Assembly (NCBI GenBank): GCA_028751875.1
Contig: CM054135.1
Coordinates: forward strand, 3,544,314-3,608,313
From: Rapana venosa
Taxonomy: Eukaryota; Mollusca; Gastropoda; Neogastropoda; Muricidae
Length of the DNA: 64,000 bases
Direction: 5' to 3'
A program made the translations under genes and the position numbers. Each line of letters begins with the position of its first letter. Position 1 is the stretch's first letter. Under the pieces are notes generated by a model, which made no database searches, was not told the DNA's origin, and saw only the letters and a program-made list of their open reading frames with translations. Positions 47,131-57,190 of the stretch are shown here, piece by piece.

Positions 47131-50100
47131 TTACTTTGTTCTCCAGTGTCCAAGTGCGTATGAGTGCTCTGGTGAATAATATATTCGTTTTGTATCCTGC
47201 GCAATCAATGTCTTTTTTCTAACCACAGTTGTATTTATTTGATGCAATGTTGAACTAATTTTTGGGTTGTCATGATGAAATACTCTACCTTCAAAGAGAG
47301 CCTCTTTGTAGTTATCATGACTGATGCTTGTTTTGACCACCTGTTTGCCAACACCTTTTGCCTTTTTTATAACACCTGTTGACTTGCAACACTATACATC
47401 TTGGCCCTCAACCCAACATATTCTTTGATAATAGTGCCGTTCATCTCATCCTTCATCTTACCAAATAACTTTTTTGTTTGCTGTTGATGCAAGGACTTTT
47501 TTGGGGATAATCACACGTATCATCCCATGACTCTGTCTAGTGCAACATTTCTTCAAGATCTTTATATATATTTCTGTGGGTATATCTGGATGAAAGAGTT
47601 TTGTGTCGTATACAAGACCCTTACTTTCAGGATGCTTAACTTCAAGTAATCATACAAGAACTCCAGCTCAACGCTTTGACAGCTCCAGCACACTAAACCA
47701 ATGAATATGGTTTGTCTAGTTTAACCTGCAACTTCTTCATCATGATACCATACAGACTGTCTGGAATTCCCTGTAGTCTTGATAGTTGGCTTTGATGTTA
47801 GCTTATGGCTTCATTTTCTTTTGTGACTAGTCTAACTCTTTTCTTTTGTGTGGGTTCTCCATTTTTTTACCAAAGCAACTATTATTCATAAGTTGAAGTA
47901 ATTCCTTTTCTGATGCATCGGTTGCCTTCGTTCTCAGATCAGTGTTTCATGATGTATGGTTTTCATGAAGTGCTCTTGTTCAAAACACAATGTTTACGAT
48001 GAACGCAGTAAGAATTAACCCTTGCCTTAGGTAGAACTGTAGCAGTCGTGTGGACAAACATACTTGATCTTGTCATTTAAGTTTGGTACAAGCTTTGGTG
48101 GTTCTTTTGGAGATGTTTTGAGCCTTTCTGCAGAAATGGATAGCATTGTGAGCATCATGCAGTTCTGAGGATAGACTAAATCTACTTCTAAGACCCCAAA
48201 ACCTATTCCTTGATCAGGCTCCATTCCAGACAATGCTTTCAATGTCTCATCAACACTAAAAGGACCATTAAACAACTGAAAGTTCCTCAACGGCAGCGAC
48301 TGACACATCGCCCACCCATACAGATTGTTTGCATCTAAGTACATGATGTAGTTAGAAGGTTTGTGTTCATCGTAGTCTTCTAAATATTTGTTGTTAGCCT
48401 TACAGTAATTATGTGATGCCATACTAATACCTCCACGCAGACCATCCTCAATCATTTGGAGCATTGGCAAGTCAGACAACAAATCAATATTAACACCAGT
48501 AAACTTCAAGAAAGCATCCCAAGACATTCCTGGTGCTGTGATGTAGTGTGCTGGGTCTAAACCATAATGTTTCATTCCTGTCTTTCTGTAGTTCTCAAGA
48601 CATCGGGCAAGCAAACATGCATCAGCAAGTAGATACTGATCATGATAATCACCCATAGTCTTACACTCCATCTTCTTCCAAGCCCACTGTGCATGTTTAT
48701 AGTCACCATCACTTATTCCTTTGCCACATAATTTACTAAAGAATGCTTCTTTTGGTGGCAGCTCTTCCTCATCAAAGCTTTCCCACGAGTCCATGTACTC
48801 ATAAGGATAGACGCCTTTTCGCACGAGCTTTGTGTCGAAGTATTTTTCTGTAATTGAGCAAGTACTCAGTGATGAAGACAAGGACTCTAAAGAACCCATT
48901 AGGTGTTGTGCAGAATCAAAGAAGGATAAGCTGTTCAAAGTAAAAGTTAGATACTTCTCTGATGACTGTGCTATGCAGTAAGCCTTATACTCATCAGTCA
49001 CTGCCTGCATGATTAGGTGTGAGTCGTAACCTCTAAGATTGTGGAAGAAGATTGGTAGCTTCCAAACTTTGGGATCTACTTTTAGCTGAATATTACACTT
49101 ACTATGTGCTGCTCCACGATACTTACCACTAATGTGGTCATGATCTCTTACTGTTTTGTTATCCACGACATCTGGTGTTAATAAATTACAGCAAATCCAA
49201 CAATGTGTTGCTGTATCATACTGCTCCTGATCCTCTTCTGTCATAATGATATCTTGTAAGTTTAGCTGTTGAGCATAATGGCTGTGTATTGATTTCATGT
49301 GTTCAAGAAATAACTTAGCTGCGTCTGGTCCTCTGTACAAGAATGGTTCTGTATGTCCACCATCAGACCTAACAACAACATAAGCAAATGAACAGACTTG
49401 GTGATTACTAAGCAAGGTAGTCTTAGGCATATTTTCTGGTGTTGGCCCTTTGGGTTTGGGTACAATGATAGACTCGAAGTCAGCATACACAACATAGGGT
49501 CTTCTGATCTTTAATATTTTTGAAGTACACTTTACTTCCAGGTTTCGGCGTGACAAGTTCAGTGATTGCTTAACTTCACTCTTACAATGATTTCTGTGCT
49601 TGTCTGCTGTTTGGGTAAAGATGGAAGAAGAACCAAGCATCGTCTGCAAAACTCTTTTCTTTGTTTATGCTTTGTAGCCTGTGCAACAAGTCTGCTCATT
49701 GTTCTAATTAATGTATAGTGAAAGTCACCAGCATCATTACTCACTAATAAAAGATCAACATGGTTCTTGTCCGGATCACCAACAGTAGGAGATTTCTTTG
49801 ATATTCTTAGTGGTCTTAGTCCACAACCGCCAGTATCATCATCCCAAGTGTACACATTAACACTAATAGGAGTGTTTAGTTCCTCAAAGAGATCGATACT
49901 CTTAACAGCAACAGGAAAGTCAATGCCTGTGAAGTTGAGCCTATTGCAATGTTCATGATAGTTTGACACTCTCTCTGCATTCTTTGAAACATGAAACAGC
50001 TTAGCCAAGACGCACCACATAAAACACTTGTCATCTTTGTTCTGTATGTTCAGCACAGCTCTCTTAGCAACTATTTCTTGTGACAAGGGAATGTAACTTC

Positions 50101-50476
50101 TACCAACAATTGGTCTAAACTTTGTTTGCTTTAGTTCCACTTTGAGAACCTTACCAACTGTCCATCCTGATCCTCTCATTCTTGCTGTCTCAGCAGCATA
50201 CTCAAAGTTACGCATCATCTCATCTGCCCATACTTGATTAAGCTCCTCAAAGGAGTTCAGTGCTTGCTGTGATGTTGATACATGAACAGTTAGTTCCTCT
50301 TCTTTGTTTGCTGTGTTGTATAGAATTTCAGCAACTAACTGCACCTTTACTGGTGGTTCTATTGTTATCTGACTTGGCATTTGCGCAATAGCATCTTGTA
50401 TGCTTTGTACAACGTTTTCTGTCTGTGTGACATTTAGCTCTTTGGTCTGAAATAATTTATCCATACTGAACCTCAA
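47131..50476 (-). pseudogene. polB: Protein-primed family B DNA polymerase (broken)
   Basis: It would replicate element DNA by protein priming. The N-terminal frame at 50476-49559 has 305 codons and a helical region. It passes by one frameshift near 49636, inside a C-x2-C...H-x3-C zinc finger, into a 540-codon frame (49649-48027). That frame holds Exo I (YADFES, Asp57/Glu59), an embedded endonuclease-VII-like zinc motif (C150-x2-C, DHDHISGKYRGAAHSKC at 169-185), Exo II (NLRGYDSHLIM), Exo III (Y339-x3-D343) and Pol A (LDANNLYG, Asp439). Downstream the reading frame decays. Pol B is still visible at about 47850-47897 (LMNNSCFGKKMEN), and motif C near 47594-47615 reads YDTKL instead of DTDS. The C-terminal frame at 47340-47131 is open (VVKTSISHDNYKEALFEG). 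Catalytic carboxylates of the palm are therefore lost or mis-sequenced. Confidence 0.9.
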
Positions 50477-50589
50477 CTAAAATCTCTAACTCATATAGTA
50501 AGAAAAAAAAATTAAATTAATTAATTAATTAATTGCTTCTTGTTTTTTTGTTTTGCTACGGTATGAAGCAGTGAATCTACCACAGGTAA
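50477..50589. promoter_or_regulatory. AT-rich leader upstream of polymerase
   Basis: Repeated TTAATTAATTAATTAAT directly before the polymerase start; a matching AATTAATTAATTA word follows the polymerase end at 47112. The placement suits a promoter or gene-boundary element, but no defined TATA box can be singled out. Confidence 0.3.
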
Positions 50590-51150
50590 TTCTTAGCTCC
50601 TTAATAGAGTACTCAGCTGAGTATTGTCCAGGCCAAGCAGATACCCCTTTTTTATGTATTCCTTTTTTATTGAGTCAATGTCCACAGGCTTAGCTTTGAG
50701 TTGTTTGTTCTGGAGGTCGAACTTTTGACGCTTGTAGTCATCGTAGTCATCCTGAAGACGCTTGAACTCCTCTTCTGATATTGTGGAATCTGTTAGAGCT
50801 TTGCTAATAATGGTCTGAATGAGTTAGCTTTGCTATTTTCAAGGCAACAATGCATCATGTTTTTAGTTTACGCACCCCTTTTCGAAAAGATGATGTGATA
50901 AATGAACAGGCCCCTGGCTTTTATTGAAACAGAGCCCAATGTATAGATGCAGGAGCAGCAATTCCAGTAGCCAAGAGAGAAATGCCTGTTCCTGCTGCGG
51001 CTGTAGACGTGTTGCTGTCCCTGTGTAATAGAGTCAACACAGTAAATGTGATCTGTACCTACGCCTGCATTTTGTATACTTTGCTAGTTGTTGCTCATGT
51101 CATGCTGCATCTGTTTTAATGTTTGTAAACGAAGGTATTGCTTTTATCAT
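50590..51150 (-). pseudogene. Decayed small coiled-coil/membrane gene(s) of the Polinton
   Basis: The minus strand near 50820-50605 reads IISKALTDSTISEEEFKRLQ, DDYDDYKRQKFDLQ and KKEYIKKGYLLGLDN, a charged helical coil. Upstream, near 51040-50940, another frame gives STAAAGTGISLLATGIAAPA, a small-residue-rich hydrophobic stretch. The two may be one small protein (hydrophobic head, coiled tail) split by indels. This combination is familiar from Polinton-type elements, but its function is unknown to me. Confidence 0.5.
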
Positions 51151-51370
51151 TAAAGGTTCAGGATCGGTGCATAGGATTTTTAGGATATTTATTAGTCGTC
51201 CTCTTCTTCTTATAATGTTTAAAAAAATGTGTGTGTAATTTTTATTGGTATTCATTCAGTAAGTCTTGTAATTGATTGTCGGGGAGTACAAATTGTATAA
51301 AAGACTGCAACGGGTCAATGTGGTGTAGATTGGGGATGCTTTAAATTTTGTCAGCTGTGGTGGGTCTAGG
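51151..51370. other. No reading frame recognised
   Basis: AT-rich spacer within the element between two decayed minus-strand genes. Confidence 0.4.
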
Positions 51371-52074
51371 AGCAAGTTGACTTTATTACTGGAATGTTCC
51401 CTTCAATGTCATTTTCACCCCCGTTGTTCCGAATAGCAATAGCAAATGTGAGGGCATCAACATCGGGTCTTTCCAGTTAATAGTAAACCCATCCCTGAAC
51501 AAGAAAGAAGCTCTTTTTCTCTTGCACCAGAACAAACCCCCAAAGTGTATGATCATCAGAGGGAAAATATGGAGGAATCGTAGCAATGTGGTTGGTGTTT
51601 AGTCACTGAGTCTTTTCTATGAAGGGAAGTAACGTGCCTTTTTCGGTAATGCTATTATCTCTACTTCATTTTGTGGTGATTGATAGGCTAGTGCTATGTT
51701 TACTGGTCCGCATTTATGGCTTTACGGAAAGTTTTGTCGGGCGCATAGAGAGTGTATGGACTAATAAACTCAAACTTGTCTGCCAGTCGATGCTTGGTTT
51801 GATGTGCAAATTTTTAGCTTTATATGTTACTTTGTAAGTAAAATTTATATCTGTAATGTTCAGCTTCAACATTACGCAACTGTTCAAGTTTAGGAAAAAC
51901 CCAGGAGGTTTCTTTGATTCTTCTATTGCTGTACGCTTGTAGTATCCATCAGTTGTATACTCAAAAGATAAACTTCACCAATCTCCCATTTCTCAACTCT
52001 TGTTACATCACCAAGTCTTTAAGCTCAAAAGTTTGGCATGTTTCAGGTGCTCTTATTACAGGACCGCGTGACAT
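51371..52074 (-). pseudogene. Decayed Polinton gene of unknown function
   Basis: Starts with ATG at 52074 (MSRGPVIRAPETCQTFELKD) and meets a stop after 23 codons. Other frames continue it as DVTRVEKWEIGEVYL, EESKKPPGFFLNLNSCV and ITDINFTYKVTYKAKNLHIK. The end DALTFAIAIRNNGGENDIEG runs to the stop near 51371. Summed coding length would be about 230 residues. It lies just downstream of the penton-like gene, same strand, 20 bases away, so the two may be co-transcribed. I do not recognise a family; a virion surface or fibre-like component is possible but unsupported. Confidence 0.5.
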
Positions 52075-52095
52075 GGTTACGTATGTATATAGTAT

Positions 52096-52833
52096 TTATA
52101 TTTTTTTATTTCTAAGGTAATTGTAAATTTTTACAGTCAACTGTTCTTTGTAAGTATGTTTTTTGATTGTTATACAAAGTGTTTCATGGAAGCCTTCTTC
52201 CAGCTCTTTGAATTGAAGTGTAGTAAAGCTATTGTGCTGCATTTCACAGTACATTGCTCTGCTGGGTGGAAGGATTCTTAGGAGATCAGAAGGGGAGGAA
52301 GAAGCCTTCGTCACCACTTGGTTTTGTGTGACACTTAGCTGAGACAGGTGTACAAAAAGCAAAGAGTTTACTGCCAAGTCAACGGGTCTCACACCAACAT
52401 AGGTTATTTCTTTGCCATCATCACCACCAGGAAAGGGTACTTCAAAATCATCTCCTAAACCCATTCTTCTAAATGGGTCTATGTCAAACCCAAGCATTTC
52501 TGCAAGACGTAGTGTCATCCTTATAATTGAAGAAGTCTGTAGAGTTACTCTTAGACTAGCTTGGTTGAGTTTTGCTGTGAAGCCAGCTGGACGAAAGAGC
52601 TCCTTTTCCAGTGTGCAGAAATCATAATAACCTTCTTGGACAGTAAATGTATTATACGCTCCAGTTCTAGGATCTAATACTTTAAGGTAGTTGTTGCTGC
52701 TGTCGATGTTTGTCCATGATACTTTGTAGAAGACCTCATGCAGAGCAACCAATTTGTGTTGACAGCGGTTGTCAATAGGAATGGCGACTTTGACAGGCAC
52801 ACCTGATTGGATGTTTGTTAGTGTTATAAACAT
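52096..52833 (-). CDS. Penton/minor-capsid-like Polinton protein (intact)
   Basis: 245 codons from the ATG at 52833 (MFITLTNIQSGVPVKV). An in-frame ATG at 52899 exists, but it lies inside the divergent neighbour and adds a hydrophobic 22-residue leader, so I prefer 52833. Central features are GYYDFCTLEKEL, LRLAEMLGFD, GVRPVDLAVNSLLFVHLSQL and a predominantly beta-strand C-terminal half. The LAEMLGFD and PVDL...LFVH pattern recurs in Polinton and adintovirus-like elements of invertebrates. There I take it to be the vertex (penton, single jelly-roll) or another minor capsid protein; this assignment is by pattern only. The gene is divergent from the 394-codon gene, with 21 bases between starts. 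Confidence 0.6.
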   Translation of the reverse strand: MFITLTNIQSGVPVKVAIPIDNRCQHKLVALHEVFYKVSWTNIDSSNNYLKVLDPRTGAYNTFTVQEGYYDFCTLEKELFRPAGFTAKLNQASLRVTLQTSSIIRMTLRLAEMLGFDIDPFRRMGLGDDFEVPFPGGDDGKEITYVGVRPVDLAVNSLLFVHLSQLSVTQNQVVTKASSSPSDLLRILPPSRAMYCEMQHNSFTTLQFKELEEGFHETLCITIKKHTYKEQLTVKIYNYLRNKKI

Positions 52834-52854
52834 TTTATCTACTATAGAATAATA
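52834..52854. promoter_or_regulatory. 21-bp divergent intergenic space
   Basis: Only 21 A/T-rich bases separate the two opposing start codons, so promoters and 5' leaders of each gene must lie inside the other's coding sequence. It includes the TATAGAATAATA word. Confidence 0.45.
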
Positions 52855-54039
52855 ATGTATAAATATAATAAGGATGCAAATTACAAGGCTGGACCTCACT
52901 ATAACCCGAAGACTATTAACTTTAATAAGCTAGATGTTGCTGTGTCAGAGACATTGATCTTCGAAGTAAAAGTTCCCAATCCACTGAAGTCATACTTAAA
53001 CCCACCAATTAAGGATGATGGCACAGCAAAAGCGTGGTTGTCTAATCCTATGCAGTTTTACCAAAACCACTTAAACTTTGCTATCCACTGTGCAACTACG
53101 GGCTGTGGTGTGTCATATGCTGACCACATGAACCATCCAAACCAGTTAGTAAAGTCTGTGTACAGGTTTCATGTGTACTATCAGTTCAGGCGTGTGCTAT
53201 CTGAACTGCAGGTCCCACTGCCCACTGATAGTAACTTCAATCCCTTTAATAGTAGGATTAACATGAAGGCGTATGAGAGGCTGTGCAATGAGTTCAATGT
53301 CTTAGATACAGGGTCTGTCACATTCAGACAAGCACAGGACAAAAATCATGGCATGGGGACTCTGTATTTGTGGGGTGTGCACAGGAGGTATAACTATGAC
53401 TGGTGGCCGCCAAATACATCTTTCTCACGCGGTGCAAGAGTTGTTCTTGGTTCAATAGAGCAAATGCATATGTATGCATGGACGACTTTTATTCTTGATA
53501 AGAGTGAAGGGTTAACAAGACCAGGATTAGAGAGGATTAATGACTCTGTTAGAGCTTATGTGTGGTGTTTACTTGGTGCACAGGCACAGACAAGGTCAAG
53601 TATTATTGGTGGCACTGGGTTTGATGCACAGAAGCAGTTTCTAGCAAATCTTGAAGACAGTATTAACTCGGCCGTTGACCTACCATCAAGCATCAAGCAT
53701 TATCAAGATGTTCTTCACTATGCACGGTCTAAGGTAGACTTTGCTATAGGACATGGTTTATATATGCTGCCTTCCAACATGCAGTTACAAATAGGAACAA
53801 TTACAAACTACAACAACAATATTATTATTGCTGGAGATGATGTGCTGCTTGGAAAAAATGAAAGTGTAAACAATACACCAGCAGTAGTATCAGTAGCACC
53901 AGAAGCAAAAAGTGCAGTAACAACAACAACAGAAGCAACAACAAGGGAAAGAACTACTACCCCCTCCACAGAGCAAACAAAAAAATTAATTATTCCCCTT
54001 GTAAGAGACAGACCTATGACCGGGAAAAAAATGCTTTAA
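52855..54039 (+). CDS. Conserved Polinton protein of unknown function, 394 aa (intact)
   Basis: Longest fully open gene of the element. Residues 1-330 look folded: FNKLDVAVSETLIFEVKVP, aromatic-rich LYLWGVHRRYNYDWWPPN, QKQFLANLEDSINSAVDLP, MLPSNMQLQIG. Residues 335-394 are a low-complexity Ala/Thr/Ser-rich linker with a basic end. There is no signal peptide, no clear membrane helix and no catalytic motif I can name. It is transcribed away from the penton-like gene. The uninterrupted frame, amid broken neighbours, suggests either later inactivation of the others or sequence errors there. A virion or assembly role is a guess from context. Confidence 0.75.
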   Translation: MYKYNKDANYKAGPHYNPKTINFNKLDVAVSETLIFEVKVPNPLKSYLNPPIKDDGTAKAWLSNPMQFYQNHLNFAIHCATTGCGVSYADHMNHPNQLVKSVYRFHVYYQFRRVLSELQVPLPTDSNFNPFNSRINMKAYERLCNEFNVLDTGSVTFRQAQDKNHGMGTLYLWGVHRRYNYDWWPPNTSFSRGARVVLGSIEQMHMYAWTTFILDKSEGLTRPGLERINDSVRAYVWCLLGAQAQTRSSIIGGTGFDAQKQFLANLEDSINSAVDLPSSIKHYQDVLHYARSKVDFAIGHGLYMLPSNMQLQIGTITNYNNNIIIAGDDVLLGKNESVNNTPAVVSVAPEAKSAVTTTTEATTRERTTTPSTEQTKKLIIPLVRDRPMTGKKML

Positions 54040-54054
54040 AAATGTATACTTGTT

Positions 54055-54369
54055 TTAAGCGGCCTTGCTTATCTTTATTTTAGAAAGAAGAAACCCGACA
54101 ACTAAAACCAGTAATGCCCATAAATGCTCTGCCATAAATCCCACAACTTTTCCTGCTGTTGATAATAGCCAGCTAACAACAGAGCCGATTATGCCAGGAA
54201 GTGCATGGCCAGCTTTGTAGGCTAATTTTTTTAGTAGATCAGCTAAGTGACCGAGTTGTTTCCTAACCCAGGCTGTGCCTGTGGGGGCGGAAGGTGGTGG
54301 TGGTGGTGGTGGTGGCGGAAGTGTGCTTCCTGTCAGCGCATACACAAGTGTACTGATAGCGAATGTCAA
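54055..54369 (-). CDS. Small proline-rich membrane-active protein (104 aa)
   Basis: Residues 1-17 are hydrophobic, 18-26 a run of nine prolines, 33-55 an amphipathic basic helix, and 58-98 a Gly/Val/Leu-rich hydrophobic region ending in KIKISKAA. The architecture suggests a membrane-lytic or membrane-anchored virion protein, comparable in role to adenovirus pVI-like proteins described for adintoviruses. That is inference without sequence proof. The gene overlaps the end of the coiled-coil gene by 4 bases (54366-54369) on the same strand, an operon-like arrangement. Confidence 0.55.
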   Translation of the reverse strand: MTFAISTLVYALTGSTLPPPPPPPPPSAPTGTAWVRKQLGHLADLLKKLAYKAGHALPGIIGSVVSWLLSTAGKVVGFMAEHLWALLVLVVGFLLSKIKISKAA

Positions 54370-55273
54370 AGCTGTAATTTTTTATAGCAATTGTTTGCCT
54401 TGCTCGCGAAACAGTGTACGGATGTCTTTCTGTAGTGGGTTTTATTTTCATAAAGAATTCGGTGTATTGTTTCTTTTATTCTGCTAACCTGAGATTGTAG
54501 TTGTTGTCTGTTATTGTTTAAGACCTCTAATCTTGCTTGGCGTTCAGATTGTAGATCTTTTAGGCGCTGTGTGATTCTTTCTTTTACTTCCTGGTTAAGG
54601 TTTGCATCGTCTGCGGCTGCTAGCTTCTTCTTTTCTAGTTCTATGCGTGAGTCTACATCGCCTAGCTTTGCTAAATTATTTATCAGTTCGCCTCTAATAC
54701 TCTGTAGCGCTTGATTGAGACCCATTATTTCTCGCATGGGTAGGGGTTGATCATTTATTGTTTTCAGTGCTGTGTCTTCGTCTGCTTGTGTTTAAGTAGG
54801 GTTTTCCCAAATCTAGATTTGTTTCCCGTTGTTGTTTGCCGACTGTGCTTGGTCTTCAAGTGGCAGACTTTCAAGTTTGTTGGTAATATTTTTTTCAGCA
54901 TTTTGTAGTTGTGAACGGCTTGTGTAGGCCCGTTGTTAGTAGTTAGTGCATCACTAATACCAAGTTTTTCTGCATAGCAACATTAGTCTCTGTTGAGTGT
55001 ATTTTTTGCTAAAAACTGGTTTTGGGTTATTTTTTTTTTGTTAATAAAACCTTTTCTCCTGTATCAGTTATTGCTACAGTTGTCTTTGTTGTCATTTCTA
55101 GTCCAGTATGGTCTAGTTTTTCTGGCGTTTGGGTTTTCCCAAACTTGTGTGAAAATCTTTAACCTGCTTTCTAATATTCTCTTCTGACTGAATGTAAGGG
55201 TGTACAGGGCTGTCGCTTCAGTCATATCATCAGCTGGCTAAACAATCGTCCCTATTATATCATAGTCTTCCAT
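54366..55273 (-). pseudogene. Coiled-coil Polinton protein (5' half broken)
   Basis: The intact 3' part, 54737-54366, encodes 123 residues dominated by a long charged helix (LEKKKLAAADDANLNQEVKE, KDLQSERQARLEVLNNNRQQ). Upstream, the minus strand still reads as coding to an ATG at 55273 (MEDYDIIGTIV, stop, then TLTFSQKRILESRLKIF). It continues as SRSQLQNAEKNITNKLESLP near 54900 and ALKTINDQPLPMREIMG across 54740. About 300 residues if restored in length. Two or more indels and a stop break it. A structural or scaffold role in the virion is plausible; no family is named. It is divergent from the capsid gene at 55323. Confidence 0.55.
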
Positions 55274-55322
55274 TATTCTATTATTGTTTTTTTATTTTTA
55301 TTTTGCTACTTATAGAAAAAAG

Positions 55323-56590
55323 ATGGCGCAACAAACATTTGGAGCAATCCTTGATCCATACAGACGTTTAAAAGATCCCTTAGGCATAAAAGGAAACAGA
55401 CAGACAATCGTTATTACAAACAACCCCTCCACTATTGATGAAAATCAGATTCTGACTGTTAGGTTTCCTAATTTAGGAAAAGATGATGTCATTGTTCCAG
55501 GGACAACTAGGCTTGCTTTTCAGATTGAACTAGAGTCTGAAGATGATCCAAACAGGAGTGTGGTAGCAAATTTGGTAGGGGTATTATAAAAAGATTAGTG
55601 TCAAGCTAGAAGGCAGGGAAATAATCATTAACAATGTGACATATTCTTGATCTATAGATTTATGGATTTACAAAAGAAAAAAGAGATGATCTTATTTATC
55701 AAGGATACAGGATGATGAGGGACTAAAACACAGAGTTTGGTTCTGCTGATAAGGGAAACAAGAAAAAAGATGCTGCCATAGCAAAGCCTATGGTAACAGG
55801 TTTTGTATCCTCTTGACTTTGAATGCTCAGCTTCACATGCCTTACTATCAGGGTTTCACTCAGAGGGCAGACTGTCATATGAGTAACCTTTAATGACAGG
55901 CCTGTGTTATTACATCCAGTGACGTGACGCAAGTACAAAATATCTAGTTTTAAACTTTAGAATTGATGTTGTCAATCACCAGAGCTTGCAGCTTGATTGC
56001 ACAGCAATATCAGTCAAGGCTTGCTATTTATTATGAAAGGTCCTTAACCATAGACATTAATGAAGAGTAAAGCAGATTTCTGTGTGGAACATAAATTTGA
56101 ACACAACCCGGGAAGTCATTAAAAGGAATTTACTGTGTTTGAAGAACCAACACCCCCTTTTCCAGATTAAGTGAGAGGTTTATTAATCCGGTATTAAACA
56201 TTTATCATGTACTATAGGGGGCAACCAAATCAAGTCTACGCTCAGGTATTTACCATTCAACACTTTGATGAGGTAAGAAAATACTTTGGTTTTGGGGCAA
56301 CACAATGATAACCCCTACTGGTGTTACAAGCAAATCTTTACATCTACATAAAGTTAGGCTTAATGAATACCCAACATCTAATATGCATTGTGGGTTGATT
56401 AAGATCAACAGATGATGATAAGCTGCATGGTTCAGGAAGACGCATTGAAAAAGGCTCAGAAGGAATAACTATACAAATAGAGAAAGAGGAAGAATGATGG
56501 CCCATAAAAATATATCTATTTGTAGTGATGGATGCACAGTCAATAGAAGGAAAACAGACTAAAAGAAATCGTTTACTAATGGACAGCTAA
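55323..56590 (+). pseudogene. Hexon-like major capsid protein (broken)
   Basis: The start ATG at 55323 opens an 88-codon frame ending at 55589 with RFPNLGKDDVIVPGT, TRLAFQIELESEDDPN and a VVANL end. I recognise this as the N-terminus of the double jelly-roll major capsid protein of Polinton/adintovirus-like elements. The remaining 1 kb decays through many frameshifts; short coding traces persist (for example GREIIINNVTYS near 55612-55650). The probable C-terminus VVMDAQSIEGKQTKRNRLLM ends at the TAA at 56588. Total span of about 1.27 kb fits a capsid protein of roughly 420 residues. It could not form virions as written. Confidence 0.75.
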
Positions 56591-57190
56591 GTTTTTAACA
56601 AAGAAGACACTGCTCTTTAATATGTGGGCAGACTGGCGTGGCAAGACTGTATTTGTTTTAGATTTATTACAACAGTGTACAAAAATCATTTCGAGTTCAT
56701 TGTTATATTCTGTCCAACACTGCCAAAATAGGCATACAGAGAGAGAAAATTTATTTTGGGAAGATAGATATGTTTAAATTTTAGTCAATCCCCCTGACAG
56801 ACTAAGCGAGTGTTTAGAATACTATTACAAGCTCTTTGAAAATAGGCAGACCCCTTTTTTTAATAGGGCGATGCTCAGCAGAGCGTGACATTGTTAAGAA
56901 AAGGAATAGTTTGTCTAAGCTCGCTTTCAGTGGGAGACATGCACAGAATCGTTTGGTTGCTGACACAAAAATATTTAATGCATATTTAAAAGATTACCGT
57001 GAACCCAAAACAAAGTCGTTGTAATTTTTCACATGAAAGACAGAGATGGGTTTAATAATTGCCTTCGGGAGAAAGATGTTATTACGAGGAAGAAGAGAAA
57101 GAATAAAACTAAAACTCAGAAGCTCAAAAGCCCTAGTTAAACTATACTTAAACAGATCAACCAACAAGATATTGTGTAGAGTAAAACCCA
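56591..57190 (+). pseudogene. A32-like packaging ATPase (broken)
   Basis: FtsK/HerA-superfamily motor that would pump DNA into capsids. The Walker A motif is split by one missing base: GQTG at 56626-56637, then GKTVFVLDLLQ from 56640. The frame then shows YKNHFEFIVIFCPTLPK (about 56680-56730), LSECLEYYYKLFENRQTPFF (about 56804-56860), and the open 62-codon frame 56836-57024 with CSAERDIVKKRNSLSKLAFS and GRHAQN. The latter is the Walker B/sensor neighbourhood, with the acidic residues before CSAE disrupted. LKDYREPKTKSL ends that frame, and basic C-terminal remnants run to about 57190. At least five frame changes. Confidence 0.8.

Noticed and set aside
49767..49958. Plus-strand 63-codon frame inside the polymerase gene
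   Set aside because: Shadow of the minus-strand polymerase N-terminal coding region.
52412..52627. Plus-strand 71-codon frame opposite the penton-like gene
   Set aside because: Antisense shadow; no independent signal.
55723..55938. Minus-strand 71-codon frame within the capsid region
   Set aside because: Antisense to the decayed capsid gene; no motif.
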